From contig JBATUR010000047.1 in NCBI GenBank assembly GCA_049671305.1, positions 1-64,000 on the forward strand: a DNA stretch of 64,000 nt. Direction: 5' to 3'. Both the position numbers and the translations under genes were made by a program. Below, one piece after another: positions 34,779 through 43,266 of the stretch (within the stretch, counting starts at the first letter, position 1; the number at the start of each line of letters is the position of its first letter). Below the pieces are notes generated by a model that was not told where the DNA came from, made no database searches, and saw nothing but the letters and a program-made list of their open reading frames with translations. This DNA comes from CADCTM01 sp049671305. Its GTDB lineage: Bacteria; Cyanobacteriota; Cyanobacteriia; Cyanobacteriales; Coleofasciculaceae.

Positions 34779-35285
34779 TTAAGCCGCAATCAGTTGTCTG
34801 GTATCAATTTTTTGCTGTTGCAGTTGGCGCATATGATTAAATAATTTCCAGCAATATTCTTCAGGTAATCCAGAGGTTACAGCACCTCGTAGCACAATAT
34901 TGAAGTACCAGTCATTGGGGGCAAATTCTTGATTTTCTTTATCAATTACGACGTAAGTGCGAACATTTTCAAATGTTTGTTCTTTGGTTTGAATATTTAC
35001 AAGTTCGTGTCGATATCTGCCTTCGTGGACGCATTCGCGCTGATCCAAGTTAACGCTTAGTTGCCAAGGCAATTCGTAAAGTACGCCTTCGACTGAGCTA
35101 TTGGGGTCTTGGACGATATCTAGTACTCCACAATCGCGCTTTTGGCAATAGCAATAAAAACCTAATCGATAACCTTTGAGTGTTGCAGGACCGACAACAT
35201 AACTATGGGTATTTACACCAAGCGATCGCTTCAAGTCCACGGGGCACATACATGAGCCGTAAGCGAAGTAGTAAAATTTAGCCAT
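34779..35285 (-). CDS. Gamma-glutamylcyclotransferase family protein
   Basis: This 168-residue protein has the BtrG/GGCT fold opening with FYYFAYGSCMCPVDLKRSLG and LKGYRLGFYCY, followed by GVLDIVQDPNSSVEGVLYELPWQLSVNLDQRECVHEGRYRHELV, where the acidic catalytic residue is expected. Such enzymes cleave gamma-glutamyl amides to release 5-oxoproline. The start at 35285 follows AGGAAAACT. The Cys-rich N-terminus (CMC, CYCQKRDC) is unusual and may bind metal or be redox-active. It is the first gene of a two-gene operon with the desulfurase-like enzyme, which suggests a joint role in thiol or glutathione breakdown. Confidence 0.85.
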   Translation of the reverse strand: MAKFYYFAYGSCMCPVDLKRSLGVNTHSYVVGPATLKGYRLGFYCYCQKRDCGVLDIVQDPNSSVEGVLYELPWQLSVNLDQRECVHEGRYRHELVNIQTKEQTFENVRTYVVIDKENQEFAPNDWYFNIVLRGAVTSGLPEEYCWKLFNHMRQLQQQKIDTRQLIAA

Positions 35286-35746
35286 AGTTTTCCTGTCCAA
35301 TATTAATAAGTGTTGGAGGAGTGAAAAATCAATTGCGGAAAGTCTCTAACTTAGTAGCTTCAGGAGTGTCTGCGCCCTAAGTTCCTTGTTGTTTAAATAT
35401 TGCCACATCAGCTATAGGTCTTGTCTATAGTTATTGGCGATATTTACTGAAGGTTTATATTGAAGGTTGGGTTAGTAAAATTAGTTAAGTCGCTCAATCG
35501 CCTATATGGTAAGGCTTTTAGCTTATTTTAAGACGAAAAGGCTTATCAAGGGTTGATGAAGGACTGCAATACATTTAATCAAAAAAAATCACTCTCTAGT
35601 GATGACAAGTTAAAATGTTTGAACAGAGAAAAATGTACCCTGAATCTGCAACTTTTTAAACCGAACTATCTATTAGTCTGCATCTAGCGGTTTGGCGTCT
35701 TTATGGGGAACACTAAACCGCTTTATTGCCGTTTAAATTGAATAGA
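35286..35746. other. Intergenic region, no gene seen
   Basis: These 461 bases separate two minus-strand genes. They carry the promoter of the cyclotransferase operon. The only structure is the AGCGGTTT hairpin near 35686. No ORF with family resemblance was seen. Confidence 0.4.
35686..35728. terminator. AGCGGTTT hairpin beside small unknown gene
   Basis: AGCGGTTT (35686-35693) and AAACCGCT (35715-35722) are perfect inverted repeats with a 21-base loop, followed by TTTATT. The hairpin lies 25 bases beyond the stop of the minus-strand gene and may be its terminator. Confidence 0.5.
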
Positions 35747-36136
35747 CTACAAAGAAGTTGAAAATTGAGCATCTAGCGGTTCACAAAAATCGTTAATTCC
35801 TTGCTGCATCACATACATCAGCACAGGCGTTGCCAAAATTGCTGGCAATAGTGGTGTTGCTGCCAAATATCCCACCACCGGGGCAAAGGAACCATTAAGT
35901 AAATCTTGCCGAAATTCCTTTTGACAGATGACAGCGCGGCATTTGCGGGCTAAAGCATTCAACCATTCTGCATTATCTAGCTGTGGTTGCTGTCCAGCGC
36001 GAATTGCTAAAGCGATCGCAGCATCTTCCAAATCTCCCTCACAATCCTCAATAGTGTCAAGAGCTGTCATGGCTTCGGGGTTATTGGCTAATTCGGAGCG
36101 AAACTGGGCAATTGCTTGAGAGGTAACTATAGTCAT
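35747..36136 (-). CDS. Small protein of unknown function, helical
   Basis: The 129-residue protein starts at the ATG at 36136 (MTIVTSQAIAQFRSELANNPEAMTAL); an earlier in-frame TTG is less likely. It is helix-rich, with three cysteines and a hydrophobic segment (VVGYLAATPLLPAILATPVLMYVM) that could be one membrane helix or a helical hairpin core. I do not recognise a named family. It resembles small conserved cyanobacterial hypothetical proteins. It is monocistronic and divergent from the CBS gene, with 303 bases between. Confidence 0.7.
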   Translation of the reverse strand: MTIVTSQAIAQFRSELANNPEAMTALDTIEDCEGDLEDAAIALAIRAGQQPQLDNAEWLNALARKCRAVICQKEFRQDLLNGSFAPVVGYLAATPLLPAILATPVLMYVMQQGINDFCEPLDAQFSTSL

Positions 36137-36439
36137 GGAGTCTTTCTGACAAATATCCAACAACGAATATTAATACTTCTATCCATATTGTGCCCAAGTG
36201 CTAACAACATAGCTACAGGGGCTAAAAGATGCACTATGTCTCGTATAATCTCTTAGCTGTATTCTTGGCGTCAAATCTTTTAACTTGAATCTGAAGCCCA
36301 AATCAGGAAAACTGATCAATATTGAGTACCAAAATCACTCTTCTCATCAATAAGCCGATAATTGACGGTGCAAGCTATTTATCTTAATCTCAACAGAAGG
36401 CTGGCTTGCTTAAATTATTCATTCGAGGCATAAACTGTA
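36137..36439. other. Divergent intergenic region, nothing recognised
   Basis: This 303-base promoter region lies between the unknown small gene and the CBS gene. I see no repeat, operator or RNA gene. Confidence 0.4.
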
Positions 36440-37051
36440 ATGAAAGCTGAAGACATCATGACTAAGGAAGTCGTTACCATTCGTGGTGTGGCGACGGTAG
36501 CTGAAGCTGTCAACTTGATGAAAACTAAAGGTTTGCGGGCGCTAATTGTAGAACGTCGTCATCCTCAAGATGCTTATGGCATCGTCACAGAGACAGATAT
36601 TGTTTATAAGGTAACGGCTTATGGAAAAGACCCTAAGCAAGTGCGGGTATATGAAATTATGACCAAGCCTTGCATTGTCGTCAATCCTGACCTTGGTGTG
36701 GAATATGTGGCACGCTTATTTGCCAATACAGGAATTCGTCGCGCCCCAGTGATTACCAGCGAACTGCAAGGTATTATTTCGGTTACTGATATTTTGACCA
36801 AAAGTGACTTCGTAGAGCAACCACAAGAAGTGGTTTTTGAGCAAGGAATTCAGGCAGCAATTGAAAATGCCCGTACAATTTGTGCAGAAGTTGGCAATAA
36901 TTCTCCTGAATGTGCGGCGGCGTGGGATGCTGTTGAGGAAATGCAAGCTGAGGCGGCACATCAACGGGCAAGACAACTGCCCAAAACGGCTTTTGAGGAA
37001 TATTGTGAGGAAAATCCAGATGCCTTTGAGGCGCGGATGTATGATACCTAA
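36440..37051 (+). CDS. CBS-domain protein
   Basis: The 203-residue protein has two CBS motifs in tandem (about residues 1-125): MKAEDIMTKEVVTIRGVATVAEAVNLM with GLRALIVERRHPQDAYGIVTETDIV, and VYEIMTKPCIVVNPDLGVEYVARLFANTGIRRAPVITSELQGIISVTDIL. Such Bateman modules bind adenosine nucleotides and sense energy state. The remaining C-terminus (AAWDAVEEMQAEAAHQRARQLPKTAFEEYCEENPDAFEARMYDT) is a family-specific acidic tail seen in cyanobacterial members. The partner is unknown. The gene is monocistronic. Confidence 0.92.
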   Translation: MKAEDIMTKEVVTIRGVATVAEAVNLMKTKGLRALIVERRHPQDAYGIVTETDIVYKVTAYGKDPKQVRVYEIMTKPCIVVNPDLGVEYVARLFANTGIRRAPVITSELQGIISVTDILTKSDFVEQPQEVVFEQGIQAAIENARTICAEVGNNSPECAAAWDAVEEMQAEAAHQRARQLPKTAFEEYCEENPDAFEARMYDT

Positions 37052-37218
37052 ATTGTCTAGTATTACAACTTAACTGCCATCTTAGAAAAAGCAATTTTTA
37101 ATACATATACTGCGAAAGTTGTCAATGTTTTTCAGTGATTCTTGATGATTCGCAAGAATTTGTTGCCGACTTGAGCTAGTAAGATGATAATAAAAGTTCT
37201 TTTTCATACATAAACTGA

Positions 37219-40074
37219 ATGTTTGGTAAAGTTTCAGAACGGCAGATGCATCTTGTCAGGTGGTTGCTGACTAGTGGTTGGTTGCTCCTGATTTTTTCCT
37301 TATTTTATGATCCAATTTCATCCAATCTCACTGATCCAAAAACGACTTGGAGTCCTTTAAGGATTGATCCCAATCTTTGTGTGAAAGTACAGGGAGTATG
37401 CTTGGAAGAAAAGCCTTATCCTATCGGTGCTGCGCTATTTTGGGGACTGATTGTTCCTTCGGCAATCTTTATTCTGCTAGTATTTGGGCATGAACTTTGG
37501 CGACGCATTTGCCCTTTATCTTTCCTTTCGCAAATGCCTAATGCTTTGAAATGGCAGCGACAAAATAAGCGGGAGGATAAGAAAACTGGCAAAATTCGCT
37601 ACGAAATTGTCAAAGTTAAAAAAGATTCCTGGCTTGGGCGCAATTACTTATATTTGCAGTTTGGCTGGCTCTTTGTGGGTTTGTGTTCGCGGATTTTATT
37701 TATTAATAGCGATCGCTTATTCTTGGGTTTGTGGCTACTATTTACGATCATTGCCGCCATAGCAGTTGGTTATCTTTATGGTGGTAAATCTTGGTGTCAA
37801 TACTTCTGTGCTATGGCACCGGTACAAAAAATTTATGCTGAACCAGGCGGATTATTATCTAGTAAAGCACATACCGATGAGCAGTCTGTAACTCAATCAA
37901 TGTGCCGTACTACCAACGAAGATGGCAAAGAACAAAGTGCTTGCGTTGCCTGCAAAAGTCCTTGCATTGATATTGATTCTGAACGTTCTTATTGGGATGG
38001 CATTACTGAGCAAAATCAAAAGATTTTATACTACGGTTACTTCGGTTTAGTTATTGGCTACTTTGTTTACTATTACCTCTATGCTGGCAACTGGGATTAT
38101 TATTTTTCTGGCGCTTGGGCACATCAAGAAAATCAACTAGAAAGTCTTATGAATCCTGGATTTTATATTTCTGGGAATCTGATTGCTATTCCTAAACTAG
38201 TCGCAGTTCCTCTCACTTTGGGTTTATTTAGTTGGGGTGGTTATTTGTTAGGGCAGGTATTGGAAAAACAATACAAAGCCAATCTGCGACGTCATCATAA
38301 ATCCCTAACAAATGAAGAAATTCAACACAGAATCTTCACTCTCTGTACCTACATTGTTTTCAATATTTTCTTTGTCTTCGGTGGGCGTCCTTTTATCTTA
38401 CTGCTGCCAACTTGGGTGCAAGGATTTTGTGACTTGTTGTTAGTCGGTTTAAGTACTTTGTGGCTGACTCGCACTTGGAAGCGTAGCCCTGAGCTTTATT
38501 CGCGAGAAAGTTTGGCATCTCGTTTCCGTAAGCAGTTGGCTAAACTGAAATTAGATGTTTCTCAATTCATTGAAGGACGTTCTTTAGATGATTTGAATAC
38601 ACATGAAGTTTATGTATTAGCAAAAGTCCTTCCCGGTTTTACGAAAGAAAAGCGACATGAAGCATATAAAGGTGTACTGCGTGACGCTTTAGAAGAAGGT
38701 TATGTAGACACTGCTAGTAGTTTGGAAGTCTTGCAACAAATGCGTTCTGAACTAAATATTAGTAATGAAGAACATCGAGAAGTTTTGGAAGAATTGGGCG
38801 TTGAAGATCCAGAATTACTAAATCCTAGCAAGAAGCGTAGTCGTGAAAACTTAGTAAGGTTGACGGGTTATCGCAAGGCGTTAGAGAGAATAGTGTCGTT
38901 GCGGCAACGTCAGTCTGGCAGAGATTTTACGGGTGATGTTGGGGACAAAACTTCAATTGGTGATTTATTACAAGATGACTCAAATGCAATTAAGGCACTC
39001 AGACGAGAATATTCAATTACTTCTCAAGAAGAAATTGAAATTTTAGAGGGTTTTGATAAAGATGCGGGTATTATCCGCCGTGCTGACTTTTTATTGAGTC
39101 AGATGTCTAATTTAACTAATCGCTATCGGGCTTTCAATCAACCAATATTACTAAAAGAAAGTAATGTTCTGACTTTATTACGCTCAAATGTACAACAGAA
39201 AAGACGTCTGGTTATCAGGGGTTTGTTGGAAATTATAGAAAGTTTGGGACAAGATGCTGAGGCAACTCGCATTGCATCTTCTTTGAATAGTCTCTCAACA
39301 ATTGTGCTGCAAGAGTTACTGGAAGACAGGACATCTCAATGGCATTCTCGCCTTCCTGCTGAGATAATTGCATTTCTGAGTCAACCTGGAGAGTCAGCGC
39401 CGACTTGTTCTTTAGAGTTGAAACCAGATATCATTATCGGTCACTTAGAAGCCATGCTACAGGAACCGAATCAAGTGATTCAGGCAATGAGTCTTTACAT
39501 TTTATATCAGTTAGATGATAAGCGGGGTAGAACTCAGGCACGCCAACTTTTAGCGTCTAATTTGGAGGGGAAAAAGTTAGTACAAGAAATGGCAGAAACA
39601 TTCCTAAACCAAAAAGAGCAAGCGAATGTTTCTGTAACAGCATTTAGTGCCATTGAAAAATTGGTTTATTTATCAAATAGTGATTTCTTTAGTGGTATGA
39701 AAACTGAAACGTTGATGGAGTTAGCGGATCGTGCTCAGATTAATGCTTATAAAGCTTCAGAAGTTGTTACAGAGGAAGGTGATACTTGTCGGGAATTGTT
39801 GTTATTAATTGAGGGTGAGGCACAGATTGAAACGCATGATACTAATGGCAATATAAGTCTAAGAAATCTTTTGCCTGGTCAAATTTTGGATGAGTTGGAA
39901 GTGCTTTCTCATAGCGCCCAAGCTGGCACAATTATTACAAAAGTAGCAAAAACTCGAATTTTGGCAATTCCTGTGGATACTTTTGATGATCTTTTGGATC
40001 GAGATCATGAGTTTGCTAGGAGGGTTTTGGAGATGGAAAGTCGTCGCCTGCAACAATTAGTTCAGTTGAGTTAA
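37219..40074 (+). CDS. Fe-S membrane protein with C-terminal cyclic nucleotide-binding domain
   Basis: This 951-residue protein joins three parts. The N-terminal third is a polytopic membrane region resembling the NapH/CcoG/NosR ferredoxin-like electron-transfer family. It has Cys at RRICPLSF (98), SWCQYFCAMAP (193, 197), SMC (229) and ACVACKSPC (242, 245, 249), sufficient for one or two 4Fe-4S clusters. A long helical cytosolic part follows (about 470-810). The last about 130 residues form a cNMP-binding domain (YKASEVVTEEGDTCRELLLLIEGEAQIE, LLPGQILDELEVLS). It probably couples a redox signal at the membrane to a cyclic nucleotide. It is followed after 93 bases by a peptide-type ABC exporter gene on the same strand. 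Confidence 0.82.
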   Translation: MFGKVSERQMHLVRWLLTSGWLLLIFSLFYDPISSNLTDPKTTWSPLRIDPNLCVKVQGVCLEEKPYPIGAALFWGLIVPSAIFILLVFGHELWRRICPLSFLSQMPNALKWQRQNKREDKKTGKIRYEIVKVKKDSWLGRNYLYLQFGWLFVGLCSRILFINSDRLFLGLWLLFTIIAAIAVGYLYGGKSWCQYFCAMAPVQKIYAEPGGLLSSKAHTDEQSVTQSMCRTTNEDGKEQSACVACKSPCIDIDSERSYWDGITEQNQKILYYGYFGLVIGYFVYYYLYAGNWDYYFSGAWAHQENQLESLMNPGFYISGNLIAIPKLVAVPLTLGLFSWGGYLLGQVLEKQYKANLRRHHKSLTNEEIQHRIFTLCTYIVFNIFFVFGGRPFILLLPTWVQGFCDLLLVGLSTLWLTRTWKRSPELYSRESLASRFRKQLAKLKLDVSQFIEGRSLDDLNTHEVYVLAKVLPGFTKEKRHEAYKGVLRDALEEGYVDTASSLEVLQQMRSELNISNEEHREVLEELGVEDPELLNPSKKRSRENLVRLTGYRKALERIVSLRQRQSGRDFTGDVGDKTSIGDLLQDDSNAIKALRREYSITSQEEIEILEGFDKDAGIIRRADFLLSQMSNLTNRYRAFNQPILLKESNVLTLLRSNVQQKRRLVIRGLLEIIESLGQDAEATRIASSLNSLSTIVLQELLEDRTSQWHSRLPAEIIAFLSQPGESAPTCSLELKPDIIIGHLEAMLQEPNQVIQAMSLYILYQLDDKRGRTQARQLLASNLEGKKLVQEMAETFLNQKEQANVSVTAFSAIEKLVYLSNSDFFSGMKTETLMELADRAQINAYKASEVVTEEGDTCRELLLLIEGEAQIETHDTNGNISLRNLLPGQILDELEVLSHSAQAGTIITKVAKTRILAIPVDTFDDLLDRDHEFARRVLEMESRRLQQLVQLS

Positions 40075-40167
40075 GTTGAAAATTTGTGGTGAGGCAATAC
40101 AAATAAATAATTGCCTCACTGTAATAATCGTGTAGCATAGAAATAATACATCAGTTAATAAGATTAT

Positions 40168-41769
40168 ATGAGTCTACTGGGATTTCTGCTACGTGCTTCT
40201 TGGATAAATGTGGTAATTGCTGCTATTACAGGTTCCATTAGCGGCGGTTGTAGTGCCTTTTTGATCGCCTTCATCAACAATACTGTTAGTAGTAATAATC
40301 CCTCTACTACTCAATTAATCTGGAGTTTTGTTGGGCTAGCTTTTGTTACGCTTTTAACTAGTATCATTTCACAATTTGTACTTGTTAGTTTATCCCAAGA
40401 AGCTGTTTACAAACTACGATTACGTTTGAGTGGTTTGATTCTCGGTTGTCCTTTGCGTCACTTAGAAGAATTGGGTGTAAACCGTCTTTTAGCAACATTA
40501 ACTGATGATATACAAGCCATCTCTAACGCTGTTTTTAACATTCCTTTGCTTTGCGTTAATATTGCACTGATTTTTGGCTGCTTGGTTTATTTATGCTGGC
40601 TTTCTTGGGCGGTATTTCTAGTGACAGTGACTTTTTTAGCAGTTGCGATCGCTATTGTACAATTCTTAATCACCAAAGCCGAGCGGTTTTTTAAACTTTC
40701 GCGTGACAAGCAAGATAGACTATTTAAAAACTTCCGTGCCATTACTGATGGAATTAAAGAACTGAAGCTGCATACTCGTCGCCGTGAAGAGTTTTTGACG
40801 GAAGAATTGCAAGTTACGGCAAGGTTATCACGTGATTATCGAGTTACTAGTTTAAGGCTTTTAGCGATCGCAACTAGTCTTGGTGAATTGCTCTTTTTCA
40901 TCCTCATGGGTTTGCTGATCTTTGCTCTTCCCAAGCAGGCAACAATTCCTACTGCAGTGCTTTCTGGTTATGTTTTAACAATTACTTATTTGCTTCGACC
41001 AATTCAGAGCCTTTTAAGTATTTTACCAGCTTTTAGTCAAGCTAAAGTTGCTTTACAAAAGATTGATACATTAGGTTTATCTTTGGCAAGTAATGCTGAG
41101 ACAACTTATAATAACTCTGAACTAAAGCAAGCTTTTCAGAAAATAGAACTTTCCCAAATTGTTCATGTCTATCATACCCAAGAAGAAACTAATTTTACAG
41201 TAGGTCCAATTGACTTAGTTTTCCATCCAAGCGAAATAGTTTTTATTGTTGGTGGTAATGGCAGTGGTAAATCTACACTTGCTAAATTAATTGCGGGGTT
41301 ATATATTCCAGAAACAGGAAAAATTAGCTTAGATGAACAACCAATTACTGATGAAAATAGAGAGTCATATCGTCAGTTATTTGCGACTATATTTGCTGAT
41401 TTTTATCTATTTGAGCGAATTTTAGGCATTAATTTGGATAACCTTGATGCTCAAGCACAAGAATATCTGAGAAAGCTGCATTTAGAGCATAAAGTTCAGG
41501 TGAAAAAAGGTATTCTTTCCACAACCGACCTTTCTCAAGGACAGCGAAAACGTCTGGCTCTTCTAACAGCTTACCTGGAAGACCGACCAATTTACTTATT
41601 TGATGAATGGGCATCTGACCAAGACCCATTTTTTAGGGAAATCTTCTACAAACAACTTTTGCCAGAACTTAAACAGCGAGGTAAAACTGTGCTAGTAATT
41701 AGTCATGATGACCGTTATTTTTACCTTGCAGACCGAGTAATTAAGTTAGAATATGGTCAGTTAGTTTAG
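40168..41769 (+). CDS. Cyclic-peptide-type ABC exporter (PvdE/SyrD family)
   Basis: This 533-residue fused transporter has about six N-terminal transmembrane helices and one C-terminal ATPase domain. Walker A is GGNGSGKST, the signature is variant LSQGQRKRLALL, and Walker B is YLFDEWASDQDP. The DEWAxDQDP form is typical of PvdE/SyrD/YojI exporters of siderophores, cyclic peptides and microcins. No NRPS or precursor-peptide gene is next to it. The gene before it encodes the Fe-S/cNMP protein, 93 bases away, so they may be co-transcribed. Confidence 0.9.
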   Translation: MSLLGFLLRASWINVVIAAITGSISGGCSAFLIAFINNTVSSNNPSTTQLIWSFVGLAFVTLLTSIISQFVLVSLSQEAVYKLRLRLSGLILGCPLRHLEELGVNRLLATLTDDIQAISNAVFNIPLLCVNIALIFGCLVYLCWLSWAVFLVTVTFLAVAIAIVQFLITKAERFFKLSRDKQDRLFKNFRAITDGIKELKLHTRRREEFLTEELQVTARLSRDYRVTSLRLLAIATSLGELLFFILMGLLIFALPKQATIPTAVLSGYVLTITYLLRPIQSLLSILPAFSQAKVALQKIDTLGLSLASNAETTYNNSELKQAFQKIELSQIVHVYHTQEETNFTVGPIDLVFHPSEIVFIVGGNGSGKSTLAKLIAGLYIPETGKISLDEQPITDENRESYRQLFATIFADFYLFERILGINLDNLDAQAQEYLRKLHLEHKVQVKKGILSTTDLSQGQRKRLALLTAYLEDRPIYLFDEWASDQDPFFREIFYKQLLPELKQRGKTVLVISHDDRYFYLADRVIKLEYGQLV

Positions 41770-41871
41770 TGGCAATCTTCTTGCATTGCTTGAGGTCTTC
41801 TTTGAGAGCAACATCGGCAGCACTCGTTAAGAAGTTTATAAGAATTTAATTTTTTTAGAGTTTGAGTTGAA

Positions 41872-42108
41872 TTAGCCAAAGTTCTTTGCTAGTCGCAACA
41901 GATGTTGAGGAAGACGGCTAACTTCATACCATAATTCTCTGGGGTTAATGTCAAATCCGTACTGTAAGATTAGGGCGATCGCTACAATGGATAGAATCAG
42001 TCCAAGTCCAACATTGAATATTCTTAAAAACAATCGTATGAGTAAGAAAGCAACTGCGATCGCTGCGATTAGTAATACTGTTTGAGAGTCGAGTAATTCA
42101 AGGTTCAT
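41872..42108 (-). CDS. Small two-helix membrane protein, unknown
   Basis: The 78-residue product has two adjacent hydrophobic segments (TVLLIAAIAVAFLLIRLFLRIF and VGLGLILSIVAIALILQYGF) and an amphipathic C-terminus. I do not recognise the family, but similar short proteins occur widely in cyanobacteria. It starts with ATG 74 bases beyond the stop of the DUF1275 gene on the same strand, so it may be its downstream partner. No regulatory sequence was identified. Confidence 0.65.
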   Translation of the reverse strand: MNLELLDSQTVLLIAAIAVAFLLIRLFLRIFNVGLGLILSIVAIALILQYGFDINPRELWYEVSRLPQHLLRLAKNFG

Positions 42109-42182
42109 ACACTTTAATTCATTTAAGTTTATTGTAGGGATTTGGCATTACCAAACCAGATACAATTAAAAAGAAAATTACT

Positions 42183-42968
42183 TTAAGAGGCGGATGATTG
42201 ACGGGCGTGGTCAACATAAGCTGCGATCGCTAATATTGAAATAATTACCAGAGGAAAAGTCAAACTCCACCACGACTCTGAGACTAAAATGAAAAAGGCA
42301 GCGGCAAGCCCTCCCAATGCAAAACCGATAATCACGGGAATAAACCGACTCATGCGTTCCCAAGCTTCTGCAGCTTCTAGTTGGGCAGCTTCACTGGCAG
42401 CAGAAAACTTAGCACTCAAAAACTGTACCAAGTCAATTGTCAGTTGAGTGGTGTTTCCAGTCATTACTGTAGTGGGAATATAACTTTTGAACACGCCTTT
42501 GGCTTCTTTCATTAAAGCGTTTTGAATTGCCATTGCCACTACCCCAGACATCCCAATTGGCAAGATGTATTCTTCTTGTACATCCAGTAATAAAGCTGGT
42601 GATAGCTGAGTGCCAATGATTAGAAAAATGCTTAGAGCGATCGCCTCGGCAGTCAGCAACACGGCAAATACAGACCACTGCTTGCGACGTGCATACCTTG
42701 CCAACAATGAGCTGAGGGCAACAGTCAGGACAAACATCGGCAGCATTAGCAGGCGAGTAATGGTCATTTCGGCATCTTCCCTGACAAAAGACGAGCCAGC
42801 TAAGGCAATATTGCCCGTGACGTGAGCGGTAAAAATGCCGAACAGAATAATAAAAGCAGAGGTATCAACAAACCCTGCAACCCAACTCAATAAAAATCCC
42901 GCAGGTCCATCACTAATCAAAAAAGCACTGAAATTAGTTGTCTCATTGCTGCGTGGAGCGACCGTCAT
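42183..42968 (-). CDS. DUF1275 / YoaK family membrane protein
   Basis: This 261-residue protein has six predicted transmembrane segments. It shows the family sequence GFVDTSAFIILFGIFTAHVTGNIALAGSS near the start and FKSYIPTTVMTGNTTQLTIDLVQ in the middle, which are diagnostic for DUF1275 (YoaK). Transport function is assumed but no substrate is known. It starts at an ATG preceded by AAGGAGG and is divergent from the nucleobase permease gene, 298 bases away. Confidence 0.9.
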   Translation of the reverse strand: MTVAPRSNETTNFSAFLISDGPAGFLLSWVAGFVDTSAFIILFGIFTAHVTGNIALAGSSFVREDAEMTITRLLMLPMFVLTVALSSLLARYARRKQWSVFAVLLTAEAIALSIFLIIGTQLSPALLLDVQEEYILPIGMSGVVAMAIQNALMKEAKGVFKSYIPTTVMTGNTTQLTIDLVQFLSAKFSAASEAAQLEAAEAWERMSRFIPVIIGFALGGLAAAFFILVSESWWSLTFPLVIISILAIAAYVDHARQSSAS

Positions 42969-43128
42969 TGCTTCCTCCTTTATTTATCTGGTATGGGTTT
43001 GGAGCAGGTGAAACTATCTAGATGTCCTGACATTAGCAAGATAATTTCCAGAACTTCTGCATTCAGCAGTTTACCCACAGACTCAAAATAGTTGTGTCTT
43101 TGGTTATACATAAATAGAAAGTATTTTA

Positions 43129-43141
43129 GTATACAGTATAC
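43129..43141. promoter_or_regulatory. GTATAC-A-GTATAC palindrome in divergent promoter region
   Basis: GTATACAGTATAC (43129-43141) is a direct and inverted repeat of GTATAC, located between the DUF1275 and NCS2 genes. It is a possible operator; the cognate regulator is unknown and the site is short. Confidence 0.35.
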
Positions 43142-43266
43142 AAAGTCCAAAGAAGGCAAAGTTGATGAAGATCTTTTTGCAGCAGGGTTTGCGGTAAAGC
43201 TACCGGAAAGTTGGGCAGTACGCTAATTAAGCGTATTCAAGAAACACTTCTACTTAAGGATGGTCG

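Noticed and set aside
35680..35781. A 13-bp direct repeat GCATCTAGCGGTT at about 35680 and 35768
   Set aside because: Only two short copies exist, one of them within the end of a coding region. Chance or a minor duplication is the simplest explanation.
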